Shown: piece after piece, positions 25,218 to 38,691 of the stretch
Numbering within the stretch: position 1 is the first letter of the stretch
How the letters are laid out: each line of letters opens with the position of its first letter
From: Calycina herbarum
Lineage: Eukaryota > Ascomycota > Leotiomycetes > Helotiales > Pezizellaceae
Assembly (NCBI GenBank): GCA_001414485.1
Contig: LLEY01000043.1
Coordinates: 1 to 64,000, forward strand
Direction: 5' to 3'
Length of the DNA: 64,000 nt
Made by a program: the position numbers and the translations under genes
The notes under the pieces: model-generated
What the model saw: the letters and a program-made list of their open reading frames with translations, nothing else
What the model was told of the DNA's origin: nothing
The model's database searches: none

Positions 25218-28200
25218 TCAAACCCCCTCGTTCTCAAGAGAAGAAGGAGATATGACGGCTAGTTGGCTGTTGACTCCAAGTATATCCCCCGTTTTGACGA
25301 AGACGGATGTGCAAACTCCAGCACTCGGTGCGGGTATCTTGATTTCCATCTTCATGGCTTCAATCCAGAACTATACAATTCTTTAGGTAGTGCTCCGAGA
25401 ACAAGAAAAAGAAAAACCACTCACCAAAATATGACCAGCTTCAACAGCATCTCCAACACTAACAGCACACTTCCAACACTTCCCCGCAATCCCGGCTCGT
25501 ATAATAGTACCACTACTAGAATCACCCAAAGATTCTTGATTCTCAACAATATTCGATGTTGGCAAAGGCTGCATAGCTTCAGCAACACCATCTGACTGAT
25601 TTAACACCATCCACCTCTCCGCAGTCACTTTCTCAATATCTGCCCTATGTTCCTCCAACCACCCCTCATAAGCCTCTAAATCAAACACCCCGTCCTCAAC
25701 TCTCACCAACTCATCTCCCCTCCCAGCTTCCCTCACATCGTCAAGTTCCTTCTCCCCAACTGGGTAAAAACAAATACGATCAAAAACATTAAACATCCAC
25801 TGTCTTTCCTCCCCAGAAAACCGTTTCCAAATCGGAATCGTCCTCCCCACAAGTTGATATCCACCTGGAGATTCAATGCTATATATACAAAGATACTGAC
25901 CTCCGATCCCCACACTCCCTTCGGGTGTAAAGGAACGAGGGGGATTATATTTCATTCCGAAAAGTCGATTTCGTGGATTGAGAGGTATGGCGCAAGGAGA
26001 ACCGAGGAATACATCTCCTAAACCTAGGATGAGGAATTCGGTGGTGTATATAGTATCACTGATGGAGGATTTGGAAGGGAGACCGTTTATGTGCCGCAGG
26101 AAATCGATGTTACTCGGTACCCAAGGGGCTTGGGAACGAATTGTTTGGGAGTAACGCGTTATTGCTTCCAAGGTTGAGGTGTGTTCGAACGCTAAGGGGA
26201 GGTGGAAAGTTCGAGAGGGGATGGTTGTTTTGAAATTGGCCGGGAAGGCGGATTTTGTGTGTCCCTGAAGGGTAGATAATATTGACGTTTGGGGGATGGT
26301 TGGGTCGTATGATACGTGGAGCGATCGTACACCCGGCGTGAGCTCGAGAATCGCGGTGATGGGGGTCTTTTTGTGGGTTTCCATGATTGCAAAGATGTAG
26401 AAACTAGTCCTGATATTGAAGACTTCATCACCAAATTCGAGGAGGAGAGCAGTATCACCAGCTTGCCGATAGACAATTTTTTCCTTCCCAGTACCAACAA
26501 TTGCTAGAACCGGATCGTAGATTTCTGTTTCGAGGGGCAGTTCTTTTAGCGGTTCTAGAGTTTTGATCGAATTTTGGAGATTGGAGGCCAGAACCATTGC
26601 CTCTGCAGCTGTGACTGGAGATAGTAAAATCTCATCCCCAGGTTTCATTTGCCCAATTTTCCACATTTCAGCAGAAATCACGGTGGCAAATACCATGAAT
26701 CCCCCTAAACTGGGACCGTCACAAGTAAGAACCACAGCTTGATCACCTGTAAAGCTGATAGAACCAATTGAGTATGGGCCATCATGAATATTGGATGGAT
26801 GGATTCCAGCTTCCCCTCCACTTTTCCGAGCCCATTTTGGTTTGGGGCCCGTTAGACGCACTCCCACTCTGTTGCTGTTATAATGTACTTTCCACGGTTT
26901 ATTGAATAACTCTTCGAAAGACCTCTTTGAAAAGAAGTCCGGGAAGGCATGAGGACCCGGCATTACTTTTACATTCCACGAAGAATGGTAGGCTGGTGGT
27001 TGTGCAATGAGTTTCGGAAGAGTTTCTTTTGGAGAATCGTGGAAATGAATCAAATCTCCAGTGCGTAACTCGCGACCACAGTGGCCTCCCATTTTGCCAA
27101 GTGCGAATGTAGAGCCACTTCCAAATACTTTGGGAACATCGAGCCCCCCTCTTACAGCGATGTAGGCTCTACATCCTTCTTCAATCTTGCCAATTCGGAC
27201 TGTCTGGCCTGCTAGAACTTCGATGGCTTGACAAAGTGGTGCTTCAACGCCCTCAATTTTAACAGATATCATTCCTGCTACTACAGCAATACTTGTGTCT
27301 TGATGGAAAAGAAGAGTGGGTCCCGAGAACCCGCATTCCAGAGCAGCAGCACCCAAATCATTCCCCAACACACGATTGGCTAGTTGGAAAGCATAGTTGT
27401 CCATGGGTCCAGAGGGTGGAATACCGATATTCCAATGCCCAACTCTCCCTGGAAAATCTTGAATTGAGGTTGAGGGCCCTTGTTCGATGACCTCAAACAC
27501 TGCTTGCTTGAACTGGAAGTTGTCTAATGAAGTAGTTGTGTAAGTCCCGTTGAGAAAATCCTCGCTTGCTACAATTCTTTTGAGGTATTCGAGATTTGTT
27601 TCTATGCCGGTAAGTTTTGTAGCATCAAGTGCTGCCGATATCTTTCTGATAGCTTCCGGGCGGTCATAGCCAGAGACGATGATTTTCCCTAGCAACGGGT
27701 CATAAGATGGGGAAATGATAGAACCTGATTTCACCCACGTGTCAACGCGGACGTCTTCCGGAAAAGACACTTCGAGTAACTGGCCTGGAGACGGACGGAA
27801 GTCTTGAAGGGGAGACTCAGCATAAATACGAGCTTCGATGGCAACTTTTCGGATGGGAAATTCCGACGCTGAGTTTTCGAACAGGTATTCAGCATTTCCG
27901 GCAGCAACATGTATCATTGCTTCAACGAGATCAAGTCCTGTCATGGATTCCGTGACGGTATGCTCTACCTGGAGCCTAGTATTGACTTCTAAAAAGTAGA
28001 ATGCCTTGCTTTCGAGATCATAAATGAACTCTACGGTTCCAACACCTCGGTAGTTAACCTTTGCAGCAAGTTTGACAGCTGCTTCTCGCATTCGGTTTCG
28101 TGTCTTTTCTGGTATAAAAACCGCTGGACCTTCTTCGATGACCTTTTGTTTTCGTCGTTGTAATGAACAATCTCGCTCGCCAATATGTTTCACTCGTCCC

Positions 28201-30707
28201 TTTCCATCACCAATAATTTGAACTTCCACATGACGTCCTTCGCTGACATATTTCTCAATGAAGATGCTGCTGTCATTGAAGAAAGTTTTTCCGAGGTGAC
28301 GCATGGACTCGAAGGAGTCGCTGAGGGCTTTTGGAGAACCGCATAATTGCAGTCCGATACCTCCACCGCCAGCAGAGCTTTTGACGATGACCGGATAGCC
28401 AATTGTTTCTGCTTTCTCAAGAGCATTTTCAACCTCTTTGATCAATCCAGTTCCAGGAAGCAATGGAACACCAGCATTTCGAGCAATATCTCGAGCAAGA
28501 TGTTTGAGCCCAAGTTGTTGCATCTGCTCTGGCGTTGGGCCAATCCAAGTCAAACCTCTTGCCTCACAAGTGCGGGCAAACTCAGCACTTTCTGATAGAA
28601 AACCATACCCAGGAATAATAGCTTTAGCTCCCGACTTTTCGGCAATCTTGATAATTGCGTCTCCTGAAAGATATGTTTCTTCGATAGTATCACCTTCTAG
28701 CAGAAATGCCTCGTCTGCTTCCTTAACATGTTGACTCTTGGCATCTTCCGCAGAATAGAGGGTAATAGAACGTATGCCTAATTTCCTCAAGGTTGAAATG
28801 ATTCGGACGGCTATTTCTCCACGATTGGCAATCAAAATACTTTTATAAAGTGGCTTCGTACCATGTACTGATATGGGTGCTTGCTTGTTCTCTTGTGGCT
28901 CGAGGGAGTTTATGTATGCTCGCCATCCTCCAAATTCGGTGATGTCTGTTGCCATTTCAAGACCACATGGCTCACATACAAATCCTTTCAACCAAGATCC
29001 GTCCAAAGTCTCGACTGATCCTATTGCTAGGGGATGTGGGACTAGCTTCATTAAACTTCCGAGTCCTTTGTCAGAAATCTTCCAGATTTCAATTTCAATA
29101 GAAGAGCCACTTTCGTTCTTCCCCAACACCCTCTTCAACCCGGGTTTCCGAATACCATTTGTAGAGGGGAGGTCGAAGAAGCGGTACGAAGGTGCTGTTG
29201 TTGTCGAGCTTTTGAAAGTCGCCCCCGCTTCATGAAGTTGATAATTCAGAGAAAGCCCACTCAAATGAGCTCCTACTACAACCAACGAGTGACCCGAAGT
29301 AGCTTCCTGCGATTCCAAGCTAAATGGTGGCTCTTCAATTTTCACTTGTGTTGCACCCAGGCTCCGTGGGGAAAGTGATAGAATTCGCGAACCAAGCTGA
29401 AACAATTTTTGCTCCTGCCAACGAGTTGAGATTATCGTCAAGCCAAATGGAAGCCCATCACACCGAAAGCCTGCTGGGATAGAGAGTGCTGACCAGTCCA
29501 AGAAATTGACAAAATTTGTATACTGGCCGAGCCGTGAGTTCTCCAACACTGGCTCTTTTCTGACCTCTTCCAACGTTGGGATTGTTGGGGATGTTGGCAC
29601 CAAAATTGCGTCGAATATTTTGAACTGGTCCTCGATTGAGCGAATTAGATCAACTTTGAGATATTCGTTTTTGAAGAAGTCGACAGCGCTAAAGTTCTCT
29701 GCTTTTTTGATGATGCTTAGAACTGTAGGATCGATCTCGATACCAGGCTTGTTGACAAAATCCTTGATTGCAGCATAACGCTCTGCTACCCAGGGTCCAT
29801 CATACAGTAGCTCCGCTAGTTGGAAGAGAGTTGAAAAGTTGACAGGCTCAAGTTGCCAACCTAAGACTTCTGCCTTTTTAAGCGCCTCCAGGTATGCTTG
29901 ACAATGTATATGATCGCCAAACCATGGGGGATTATTGCATATTGCAATTCTTGGGGTTTGAGTTAACATTGGTTCTTTGACCAGGTGTCGAGAGTACCCA
30001 TCCTCAGGGTCGTAAGCAGCAGCCACATCGAAGACGAGACTTGTATCTTTCAACGTCAATGCCATGATAGAAACGCAATCGAGACTGCGACAAGCAGGAA
30101 CAACTCCACTGGCACTTATCGCCCCACGAGTAGCTTTAAGGCCAATAATGTTGTTCAAACCAGCCGGAACGCGCCCACTCCCTGCTGTGTCGGTCCCGAG
30201 GGCAAATGGAACAAGTCCACGGGCTACCACAGAAGCAGAGCCTGAACTTGATCCTCCCGATATGTATTTTGAGTTTAAAGTATTAGGAACAGCCCCAAAA
30301 GGGGATCGGGTTCCTACGAGCCCAGTTGCAAAAGCATCGAGGTTAGTCTTGCCGATTACAACCGCTCCAGCTCGCTGAAGAGTTTGAACGACAAATGCAT
30401 CCTTCTCTGGGTTATATGCAAAACTGGGACAGGCGGCTGTTGTTTGTAGACCAACGACATCAATATTGTCCTTCACGGCAAAGGGTACGCCGTATAAGGG
30501 AAGCTCGTGGCCCTGGTTCCTCCGATGTTCGATTCTTTCCCATTGCTGGCAGACGTGATAATTTGAAGCGAGCGAGATCCACGCAACGTCCGAAGAATCA
30601 AGTGACTCGAGGTGGTTGAGAATCCGTGATAGTTGGTTACCGGTCGCCTGTGCAAGCTTCCAATCCTCAATTGTAAGGGGAGAGTCATCTCCGGGAACTG
30701 TTGACAT
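25218..30707 (-). CDS. DUR1,2: Urea amidolyase (allophanate hydrolase fused to urea carboxylase)
   Basis: Cytosolic biotin enzyme degrading urea: ATP-dependent carboxylation to allophanate, then hydrolysis to ammonia and CO2. Two exons (25425-30707 and 25218-25370) give 1811 aa; the yeast enzyme is 1835. The N-terminal amidase domain shows LYGVPFAVKDNIDV (Lys79), GGSSSGSAS (151-159) and GTDTAGSGR (Ser177), the Lys-Ser-Ser triad. The biotin carboxylase domain starts near residue 630 (SILIANRGEIAVRI), has the GGGGIG loop and FLEVNTRLQVEH. The carboxyltransferase-type domains follow (SIQDFPGRVGHW, GFSGPTLLF). The last exon holds the biotinyl motif EAMKME, with Lys1768 the attachment site. The only intron lies five codons before the biotin-site glycine-poor loop; reading through it ends translation before the lysine. 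A CGATAA site upstream fits nitrogen control by a GATA factor. Confidence 0.96.
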
Positions 30708-31793
30708 GGAATTAGCACAAGGCCTTAGGTTGAGTTGATTTGGAATATGAGAGTGCTAGCCACTCACTTGGGGAACTACCCATATTTGTATAGTAGATTT
30801 GTATAATTGGTAGGAAAAGGAAATTTTGCGATCCAGTTCACCAGATCCGAAAAAAGCAAATAAAAAAGCCTAGCAAAACCGTGTTTATTTTCTTTCCTTT
30901 TTCCAGCGCATTTTGTACTTACCGCTGTACCAGCAAGAGAGCCACTTCTTCAAAAATCACACTCGCCGTCGGGGCGATGTAACTGTGGCCGGTGGCCCGC
31001 TGCCATCGGCGCCTTATCGGTTTGTGAACTCTGGAATTATTCGGACACTCACGGGCACCACAAAAATGCGCTTGGCTAGGCGCGAGAGTCTGAAAGTAAT
31101 TGGAATAGTTGGATAAACTCCTTCCTATCTCGCATCTTGTGGTTTCCTGGTTGATTTGTGGAGTCGTGATTTCACATTTGATCGGCGCGTAAAGGGCAGG
31201 GAAAGGGCAGGCATCAGGGGCTGATATTTAGACACGTGATATATCCGCATTCCAGGTTTTCCTTGCTTGCAGTCTATGAATAAGATATCGCATTTTAACT
31301 GACGCGTTTGTCCTGTAATCGAGTGATTAAGAGCATCAGTGATTATATCCGACGGGCAAGGTATAGCCTTACAGAACCCACGTGGCTTGTCTCCCGTCTT
31401 GAGATCTACTTAAGCGAGAAAAATGGATAAGTCTAATAGGTATATGAGACTTTTTCTTTACAGATTTATTTCTTTGTCTTGTAGAAGCAGCTCTGATTTA
31501 AAGAAGCTAGCTCAGATATTGTAGAGCAATTACGCCATTGAGACTGAGAATTATTCTCAGAGAATGAGATCATAACGCAAGTCTTACGAAGGCTATGTTT
31601 GAAGAGAATAAGCATAAGAGAAGAGGACAATAAAAAAAGAGACAAATAACGAGAAGAGGGGTTGAATCCTTGACATTGAAAAGTGAGTTAAGCGAGAAGT
31701 AAACACTTCACTACTTCACAATTTCCAAGTTTCGTTTGCAAAGTAGGCAATGATAGTACTGTTTGACGTAATTTGTATTGGATAGACACTCTA
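30708..31793. other. Upstream region of DUR1,2 grading into A/T-rich DNA
   Basis: About 1.1 kb. The first 700 bases have ordinary composition and include a candidate GATA site; from about 31400 the composition falls toward that of the transposon-rich half. A 67-codon ORF at 30913-31116 has no features. Confidence 0.6.
31014..31019 (-). promoter_or_regulatory. Candidate GATA-factor site (CGATAA) upstream of DUR1,2
   Basis: The plus strand reads TTATCG, i.e. CGATAA in the gene's orientation, about 310 bp before the ATG. It matches HGATAR, the AreA/NIT2 consensus; urea use is under such control in fungi. One six-base match is weak evidence. Confidence 0.3.
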
Positions 31794-31795
31794 TA

Positions 31796-32256
31796 CAGCG
31801 GGGGTTCGCAGATATTCGTACGGTCCCCTTTTTACACCAAAAGTCATCTTAAGAAAGACGTTTTATATATTTATCTTTATATTTAAACAATATCTAAGAT
31901 TATTTCAAGCATTTAAATAGTAGTCTTCAAAGACAAATACACTAAATATATACTAGGTCTTAAGTTATAATAGAGCAAAAGTAGGAAGAGTCAGGAAAAC
32001 ACCAGATTATACTAAAATCAGGTAAAATTTAGTAACTTTCTCGACACCTTACTATAACCTAAATAAATCAAGATTAGTTTAACTTAGAAGAAAAACTAAG
32101 ATTACAAAGAAAAGATATCTTAATTTTCTAGAGACATATTTAAAAACTTTTAAAAAATAGTCAAGGTTTATTTTACAGTAGAGTTTTAAACAAGGTAACT
32201 TTTAGTGATTTTAGGTGTAAAAAAGAGAGCGTACGAATATCTGCGAATCCCCGCTG
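31796..32256. mobile_element. 461-bp TIR element with TA target duplication (family M2)
   Basis: Starts CAGCGGGGGTTCGCAGATAT and ends with the imperfect reverse complement, closing CCCCGCTG; about 46 bp pair with a few mismatches, mainly C/T and G/A. TA flanks both sides (31794-31795, 32257-32258). There is no transposase, so it is a non-autonomous Tc1/mariner-type element. It sits about 170 bp upstream of the start of the gene at 32430. Confidence 0.85.
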
Positions 32257-33963
32257 TAGCTTATTATCTGCTTTCCACAGCACCCATTGTTCTCCCTTAT
32301 TCTCAAAAGTCTAAATTTGCGACCATCTTCTTCAGCAACGAAAGAACAACACGGAACAGAACAAACATCCTCCCCTAAAACACGAAAACCACATTTTTAA
32401 GCCTTGCGCAAAAAACCACTGTTCGCAACATGGGCGAACAAGGATACCAGAGAAATGAGTACATTCTTGAAGAACGAGTAGTACTCCAATTGCTATGGAT
32501 ATTATCCGATTCAGAGCCTCTTGAGCCTGTCCCAAAAGCAAGAAAGTCAAAAACAGTACCTGATCGAGCCCCGCAAATGAAATTGGTTTCAGACAGAATG
32601 CCATATTTTTCTGCATGGTTGAAGGGCTTCAATATGGACATGAAGAAAGGAGAGGGGTATGGTTACCAAAAAAACTCGAGACTCTGAATTTTTACGTAAA
32701 AATGATTGGACTTTCCTCCCGAGAGACAAGTTTATCAAATACAGATGGGGTGGAAAGAGCAAAGATTTCAGGGAAAGAACGGAAGCAGCTATAGACACAT
32801 TCTGCCTTACAATTCCCCAATATGCCGTCAAGGCTCGCGACCTAGCAAAAAATAAACAACTGTGGGATGAACCAACTGAATGGCCAGCACAAGAACAAGT
32901 GCTTGCACAGCCTAGACAAGGATATGGAATGGCTGGACCGGTATATCCACAAGAACAAGGTCAGCAGCAGTATTGCGGCTATGCATAAGAGGCTGGACTG
33001 TCTGGACAAGGTCCTCAGCAGTACGGACAACAGTATGGACAGCAATATGGGCAACCCGCAGGACCAGCTGAACAACCAGCTCAACCAGACCAGCCACCGG
33101 GATTGAGCGTTCAAGAGCTAGGTATAGCCCAGGCCGTACTTCAACTAGCGGTGAAAAGAAACAAACTCACGCGCCAAAGCCAAACACAATTTATTGCGAA
33201 AAATTTGTCTGCCTCCCGATTAAAACAAAGAATGTACAATGCTGCAGCTATCGACGAATTACTTGGACCATACAATACATTCTTTCCAAAGTCTTGGTGG
33301 GCTTTGTAATGTCCCTCCAGGTGGGACGACGAACCTTTCAGACTAAGGTACAATGAGGGTATACACGACCTCTATACTTCGCTCCCTGCGTTTGGAAGAG
33401 AATTGGCAGATTTGGAGATTTATAATGAATACACTTGGCCTGACGCACAAAAGAGGTCCTTGGATTATTACATAACCAATTATATGGAGCGCCACACTTG
33501 GCAATTGTCAGACTGTATGCATACTTGGGCAGTTTCAGTCAACTGGCCACGAAAAATATTTTATAAGAGTTGGGGCCACAGCTAGTGGGCCCCCCTAAGC
33601 GAGATGACCCCCCACCTTAATTTCCAACACTCCCTTTTTAAAAACCTACTATAATTCAACCTTTCAACTAAAACTCTTTAAATTAAAAATTATAGACTGA
33701 ATCCTCTCCCCCTTTACTATATATAAACCTGGCTAGAATTGGTCTATACTAAAGCGCGCTAGAGTACGCTAAATACAAGTAGATAGAAAATCCTAGAACG
33801 CGATCTTCAAGGAACTAGAGATACCTAAATCCACTACGCAGAGGATCTATAAGGCTAATTCAAGCTAAACCACGTATAAAGAGAAGCAATATTAAAAGAG
33901 ATTACTATCTAAGTAATATATACGCTAAATCCTTTAGTTTATATCCTAAAACTATACTACTTA

Positions 33964-35797
33964 ACGTGTTTCACAAGCGAGTCGCCTACATAAGCGGGTC
34001 GCCCACTTTCCTCGTCGCGTACTATATACTACCTTTAAATCATAATAGCTTAACACTACAACGTTTAATTACCTTCTTAAGAAGCTAATATCATTTTAGT
34101 AACCTAAGAACTCGAAAACAACGCGTTATTAACTGAACGAAGCGCTGTAAAGATTTACTATATTCCTTAAAAGACTCTCTTCGATCGACGCGCTAGAAAG
34201 CTCTTACGACGCGATTACTAGTCTAGTTCGAAAAAGCTTACAAAGCCAGAGGAGGAGGCAATAGTTAGATATATATTAGAGTTGGATTCGCGAGGGTTTT
34301 CGCCTATAAGGGATATAATATAAGATATAGCTAACAATCTGCTAAGAGAGCGTAACAGAAAGCCTATAGGTAGGAACTAGCTAGATAACTTTATAAAACG
34401 TATATCTAAGCTTAAAACTCGATAGAGTCGTTCGTATAATCGTTAGCGAGCTTTAACTAAGGATCTACGAGTTATTAGCCTATAGTTTACGCTTATATAG
34501 TCTATTAAAGAGAAATATAGTATTTAAGATAAGGATATTTATAACTTTAACGAAAGTGGCTTTATAATAAGAGTTATTCCGTCTTAACTTATTATTATAA
34601 GCTTAGAAACGTATAAGAAGTAAAAGCAAGTTTAGCTAGGTAATCGCGAGTAGGTTATAGTTATTTAGGGAGTTATATAATAGAATAGATAATCCTGCTA
34701 TTTATTATATTCGTAGGTAAAGTACTTATTTCTACTTAGTACTAAGATATATATATACTATATAATTAGGTAATTAAGGTTAGTAACAATAGCTAGATAA
34801 ATAATAAGCTTAGAGTTATATAGTTAAAGTATTTTAACAAGTATATAAAGGTATAAAGTATAGGAGGATATCGTTTATTAATTGTTAATAGTTATAAAAG
34901 CTATAACTCGCTTAAATTCTAGTAACTTTATAAAGACTTAAATATTATTACTCTCTATATACCTCTACACTTATCGTATCTACTACAGCTGCTTAATATA
35001 GTCTACTTCTCGCTATTAAATCAAGCGTATAGAGCTAAGATATTAGGCTTAGTACAGAATTATATTAATTATATTACTAAAGAAACCTTTCTTCTAGCGT
35101 CTAAAGTAGCTTTTTATAAAGCATTTATAAAGGATAACATCTACGTAAGTTTTAAAGGGGCTAGGCTAGTCGTATATAACCTAGAAGCTATGTTATTAAA
35201 GCTTGATTTAAAGCTTTATACGCTAATACTAATAATACTAGAAGACACTCTATAGATATCTAAAATACTAAGTAACATATACGAAATAATAGCTTAATTA
35301 ACGCTTATTTAAGATCAGATTTAAAGATATTAAGACTTATTACCTAGTTCTATTATTCAGTCTCTTAATTAACTTAAAAAAGGCTTAACTAAGGTAATAT
35401 ATAATATAGTATTAATATGTAAGGAAATTACTAGTCTTTATATAATAACTAAGGCTATAACTAAGTATAAAAGTCGTAAGAGGAAGTATATTAAGAGTTA
35501 AGAGATATTAATAGTAGGCGACGTAGCTAATTTAATTATATCTAAGGAAAATAGTAGCTAGAAATAAGGTAAAGAGTCTAGGAAGAGAGTTTACGTAGAC
35601 AGGTACTATAGCCGTTATAGTAAAACTAGGTATAATTCTTATACTTATTAGACAGAAATATTAGATATAGAAGATAGCGAAAGTTCTAAAGAATACTAGA
35701 TAGCTTCTATAGTAATAATAACTTTATATAGTATTAAGTATTTTATATTATAATAATACTAGGTTGAAAAAGTAGGCGACTCGCTTATGAAACACGT
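33964..35797 (+). mobile_element. Pogo/Fot1-like transposon nested in the Tc1-like element
   Basis: The left end ACGTGTTTCACAAGCGAGTC and the right end pair over about 26 bp with one mismatch; TA flanks both (33962-33963, 35798-35799). At 1834 bp it matches Fot1-type size. Plus-strand remains read EEEAIVRYILELDSRGFSP (CENP-B-like HTH), then YNFNESGF (catalytic DE motif region, Asp changed to Asn) and later acidic and Lys-rich segments. Many TAG/TAA codons make it non-functional. Its insertion splits the Tc1-like transposase, so it is younger than its host. Confidence 0.85.
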
Positions 35798-36481
35798 TAT
35801 TATATATCTTTTATATAAGTTAAAAACGCTCTTAACCTACCTACTTCTACTTATATAATCTAATAAGAACTTCGCTATACTAGCTACCGACGATGTATTA
35901 CGTGCTCTCGACTCTTTATTAGCCGACTCTAAGTAAAGAAACGTCTTGCTTTTAAATATACACACCGCTAGTAGAGAATATCAGACTAGATAGCTACTTA
36001 TAGGTAAAAGAGAGACTAGAGAAAGGTTATATAGTTAGATAAGTATATATTTAAGCTTAGAAAGAGTAAGAGAGTCTAGGTAATATAGTATATAAACGAA
36101 AAGAGATATCGAGACTATATTAGGTTAATATATCGCTTAGAGAGAGTGTCGGTTATAATTTAGAGCACGATCGGCTAGTATTATAAGTCCTCTCTTATCT
36201 TCTTAGAGAAGGAACAAGGCTATAGAGAGGTGAATTCCTACGCTTATAAGAATTAAGTTCTTAAGCTAGTTATCTTTCTCTTATTTAACAAGCTTAGTAC
36301 TAACTATATTTTTATAGAGGATAGTTTAAGAGTATATAAAGGACATACTTACTTAGCTAAGCTCTAATATAACATCTATAGCTTTAACTAGCCTTCTTCT
36401 TTATCTAATTTAAATATAATTAAAAAGGTCTAGTAGTAGATAAAAGAAGAGTTAAAAAAGTTGCTCTTTATATCGACTTCT

Positions 36482-36764
36482 TATAATAGAACTATTAGGA
36501 ATTGATCGGAATGATCGGAATTGGAATTGCCGAGTCTACGTGCTGAATAGGATACGATACGGATGTTGTTTTAGGATTTGGAATAGCTAGATAGCTCCGG
36601 ACTTACTATTGTCTGAACCTCTTATAAATAGCTGCCTCCTCTCTATCGGGAAAGACCAATTTAGTCTTTTCCTTTGTATTAGAGCCTAGTATTCGGATAT
36701 ATCATTCTATCGAACACACAGTTATATGCCTCTTTTATAGTAGTATCCGTTTTATACTGTTATA
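36482..36764 (+). repeat. 5' LTR of the gag-only element
   Basis: 283 bp. It begins TATAATAG, a RIP-altered form of the TGTAACGG complementary to the 3' end CCGTTACA, and ends CTGTTATA. Its last 160 bases match 38692-38852 with mainly transition differences. Confidence 0.8.
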
Positions 36765-38691
36765 TTAAAAGACTAAATTCGACTCTGCCGGGGACGGCCT
36801 GTTATAATATCTTACTCGAGCGCGCCGGCGTACCTGCTTCGAATTCGATTTAGCCTAGATTCGGATTAGTACACCGATAACCTTAAATAGCTAGGTAATC
36901 AGAGACCACCTAGATAGCCAGTAACACCGGGGTTTAGTATCTGAACAGTTAGCTGGTAAAATCGTAGGCGATTCCTGCGTTAATAGGAGTAGACTACGCT
37001 GAGTACTCCTAAGACTCCTAATAACCCTCTCTGTATAGGGATTACTATATAAGATACGGACAGTCGACGATATACAGTTACCTAGAAGGCTCCCGTATCT
37101 ACCTCTTAACCCCCTCCCCTTTTTTGAATCGACATACGACATGTCGAATTCCAAAGCTCCGCTTAAGAGCGTTGAGCAACCTACTAGGGAAACTAGTAGG
37201 CCCCTATCTGAAAGGTCTACGAATCGCACTTGTACGTTAAAACCTAAGAGGTCTTAGAACAACAATAAAGTCAAAGATAAACGAGACTTCTCTAACGTGG
37301 ACGAGATACGAGGTATAGTATAAGGCTTAGAAGAAAAACTTTAAGATAATAATAATCGGTTCGTATAGTTAGAAAGGATAATAAGCGAACTCTAACTTGC
37401 TTCTACGAATCCACCCTGAATCGATCTAGAGCCTCTTTCGCCTCTAAGTACTACGTGAGACCCTTTTTGCTTAAGAGACACTACTACCCCTGATGCCTTC
37501 CCTCGACGGTAGACCACCCTCCCAGCCTCTGAAGGTACCTCGAATCCCCTCTAACCCGCTAAAAGCAAGATCACGGAAAGGATTAAACCTTTGAATAGCG
37601 GTACCTCACCTACCTACTAACAATAGAAGATATCGGTATACGATAGACTCCTAGTAAACGCCGATTATTACAATACTATACCGACTTGAAAAGCCCTTAT
37701 CTGGGGAACAACTACTGGCTACGCTAGGAACTACCTTGAGCCTAGATACTAGTCCGAGTCGAGTTATACTTTCTAAGATTATTAAGATATAATTAAACTT
37801 TTGGATTTATACTTTTTGACCGGGTATGAAACAGAGGATGCTTGGAACGCCTTCTAGGCTTTGTAGATAGGTGGAAAGGATCATGTTAGAGAAACGTTTA
37901 CTAACTTTAGAGGTCGCTTTTCGAGTATGGCTATACTTAGAGAGATACTAGAGTTAGAATAGTTCTTCTATATGTGGGAAAAGATTATACTATAGCTATG
38001 AAACTCAGCTGCTGTACTTAAGAGACGTTGGAACTATAACTTTGTTGAAATAGTAGTAGATCTTCTAGCTTTAGATAAGGAAAAACGTTGAAACGCTGAG
38101 TTATATATAGCTAATACGACTAAGCTAGTCGGTACAACTACTTCGGTTAAAAGGACTGCCTTTTAACCCTTATCTAGTATAATACTGAAACCCTCCCTAC
38201 TTGTACGAGGATCCTTCTCTACCGTTTAGACCACTTTCTGAACTTTCAAACCTACCTCGACTTCTGAACGCTAAAAGACTACCGACCGAGTCCTAGCTGG
38301 TGTAACGTGTTACCACTGCGGTAAGCCCGGATATTACAAACCCGATTGCCCTTAGCTACTAAGTATTAAAGAGATAGTCTAGGAAGTGGACGAAGATGAA
38401 ACCAAGTCCCTATAGAGTACCCCGATTCAGACCCGGATCAGGGGGAAAACGAGGCATTAGACAACAATTATCGGTAATAACATTTAACCAGCCGATACCT
38501 CTCCGACTCTCTACTTCTGTAAGGAATCCTTACTTTCTTTTACCTTCTAGCCGGATTCCAGAAGTCCAATTTGAATCGGATACGAATCGAAGAAGTACGC
38601 TATCTATCAGGACGAAAGACAAGAATAAGTGACCTCTTAGCTGAGTTATCACTATCTTCTACGATATCGACTTCCGACTTTTCTGTCTTCG

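Noticed and set aside
20738..30707. Secondary-metabolite cluster from two P450s and neighbours
   Set aside because: There is no polyketide, peptide or terpene synthase, transporter or regulator; urea amidolyase and glutaminase are primary metabolism.
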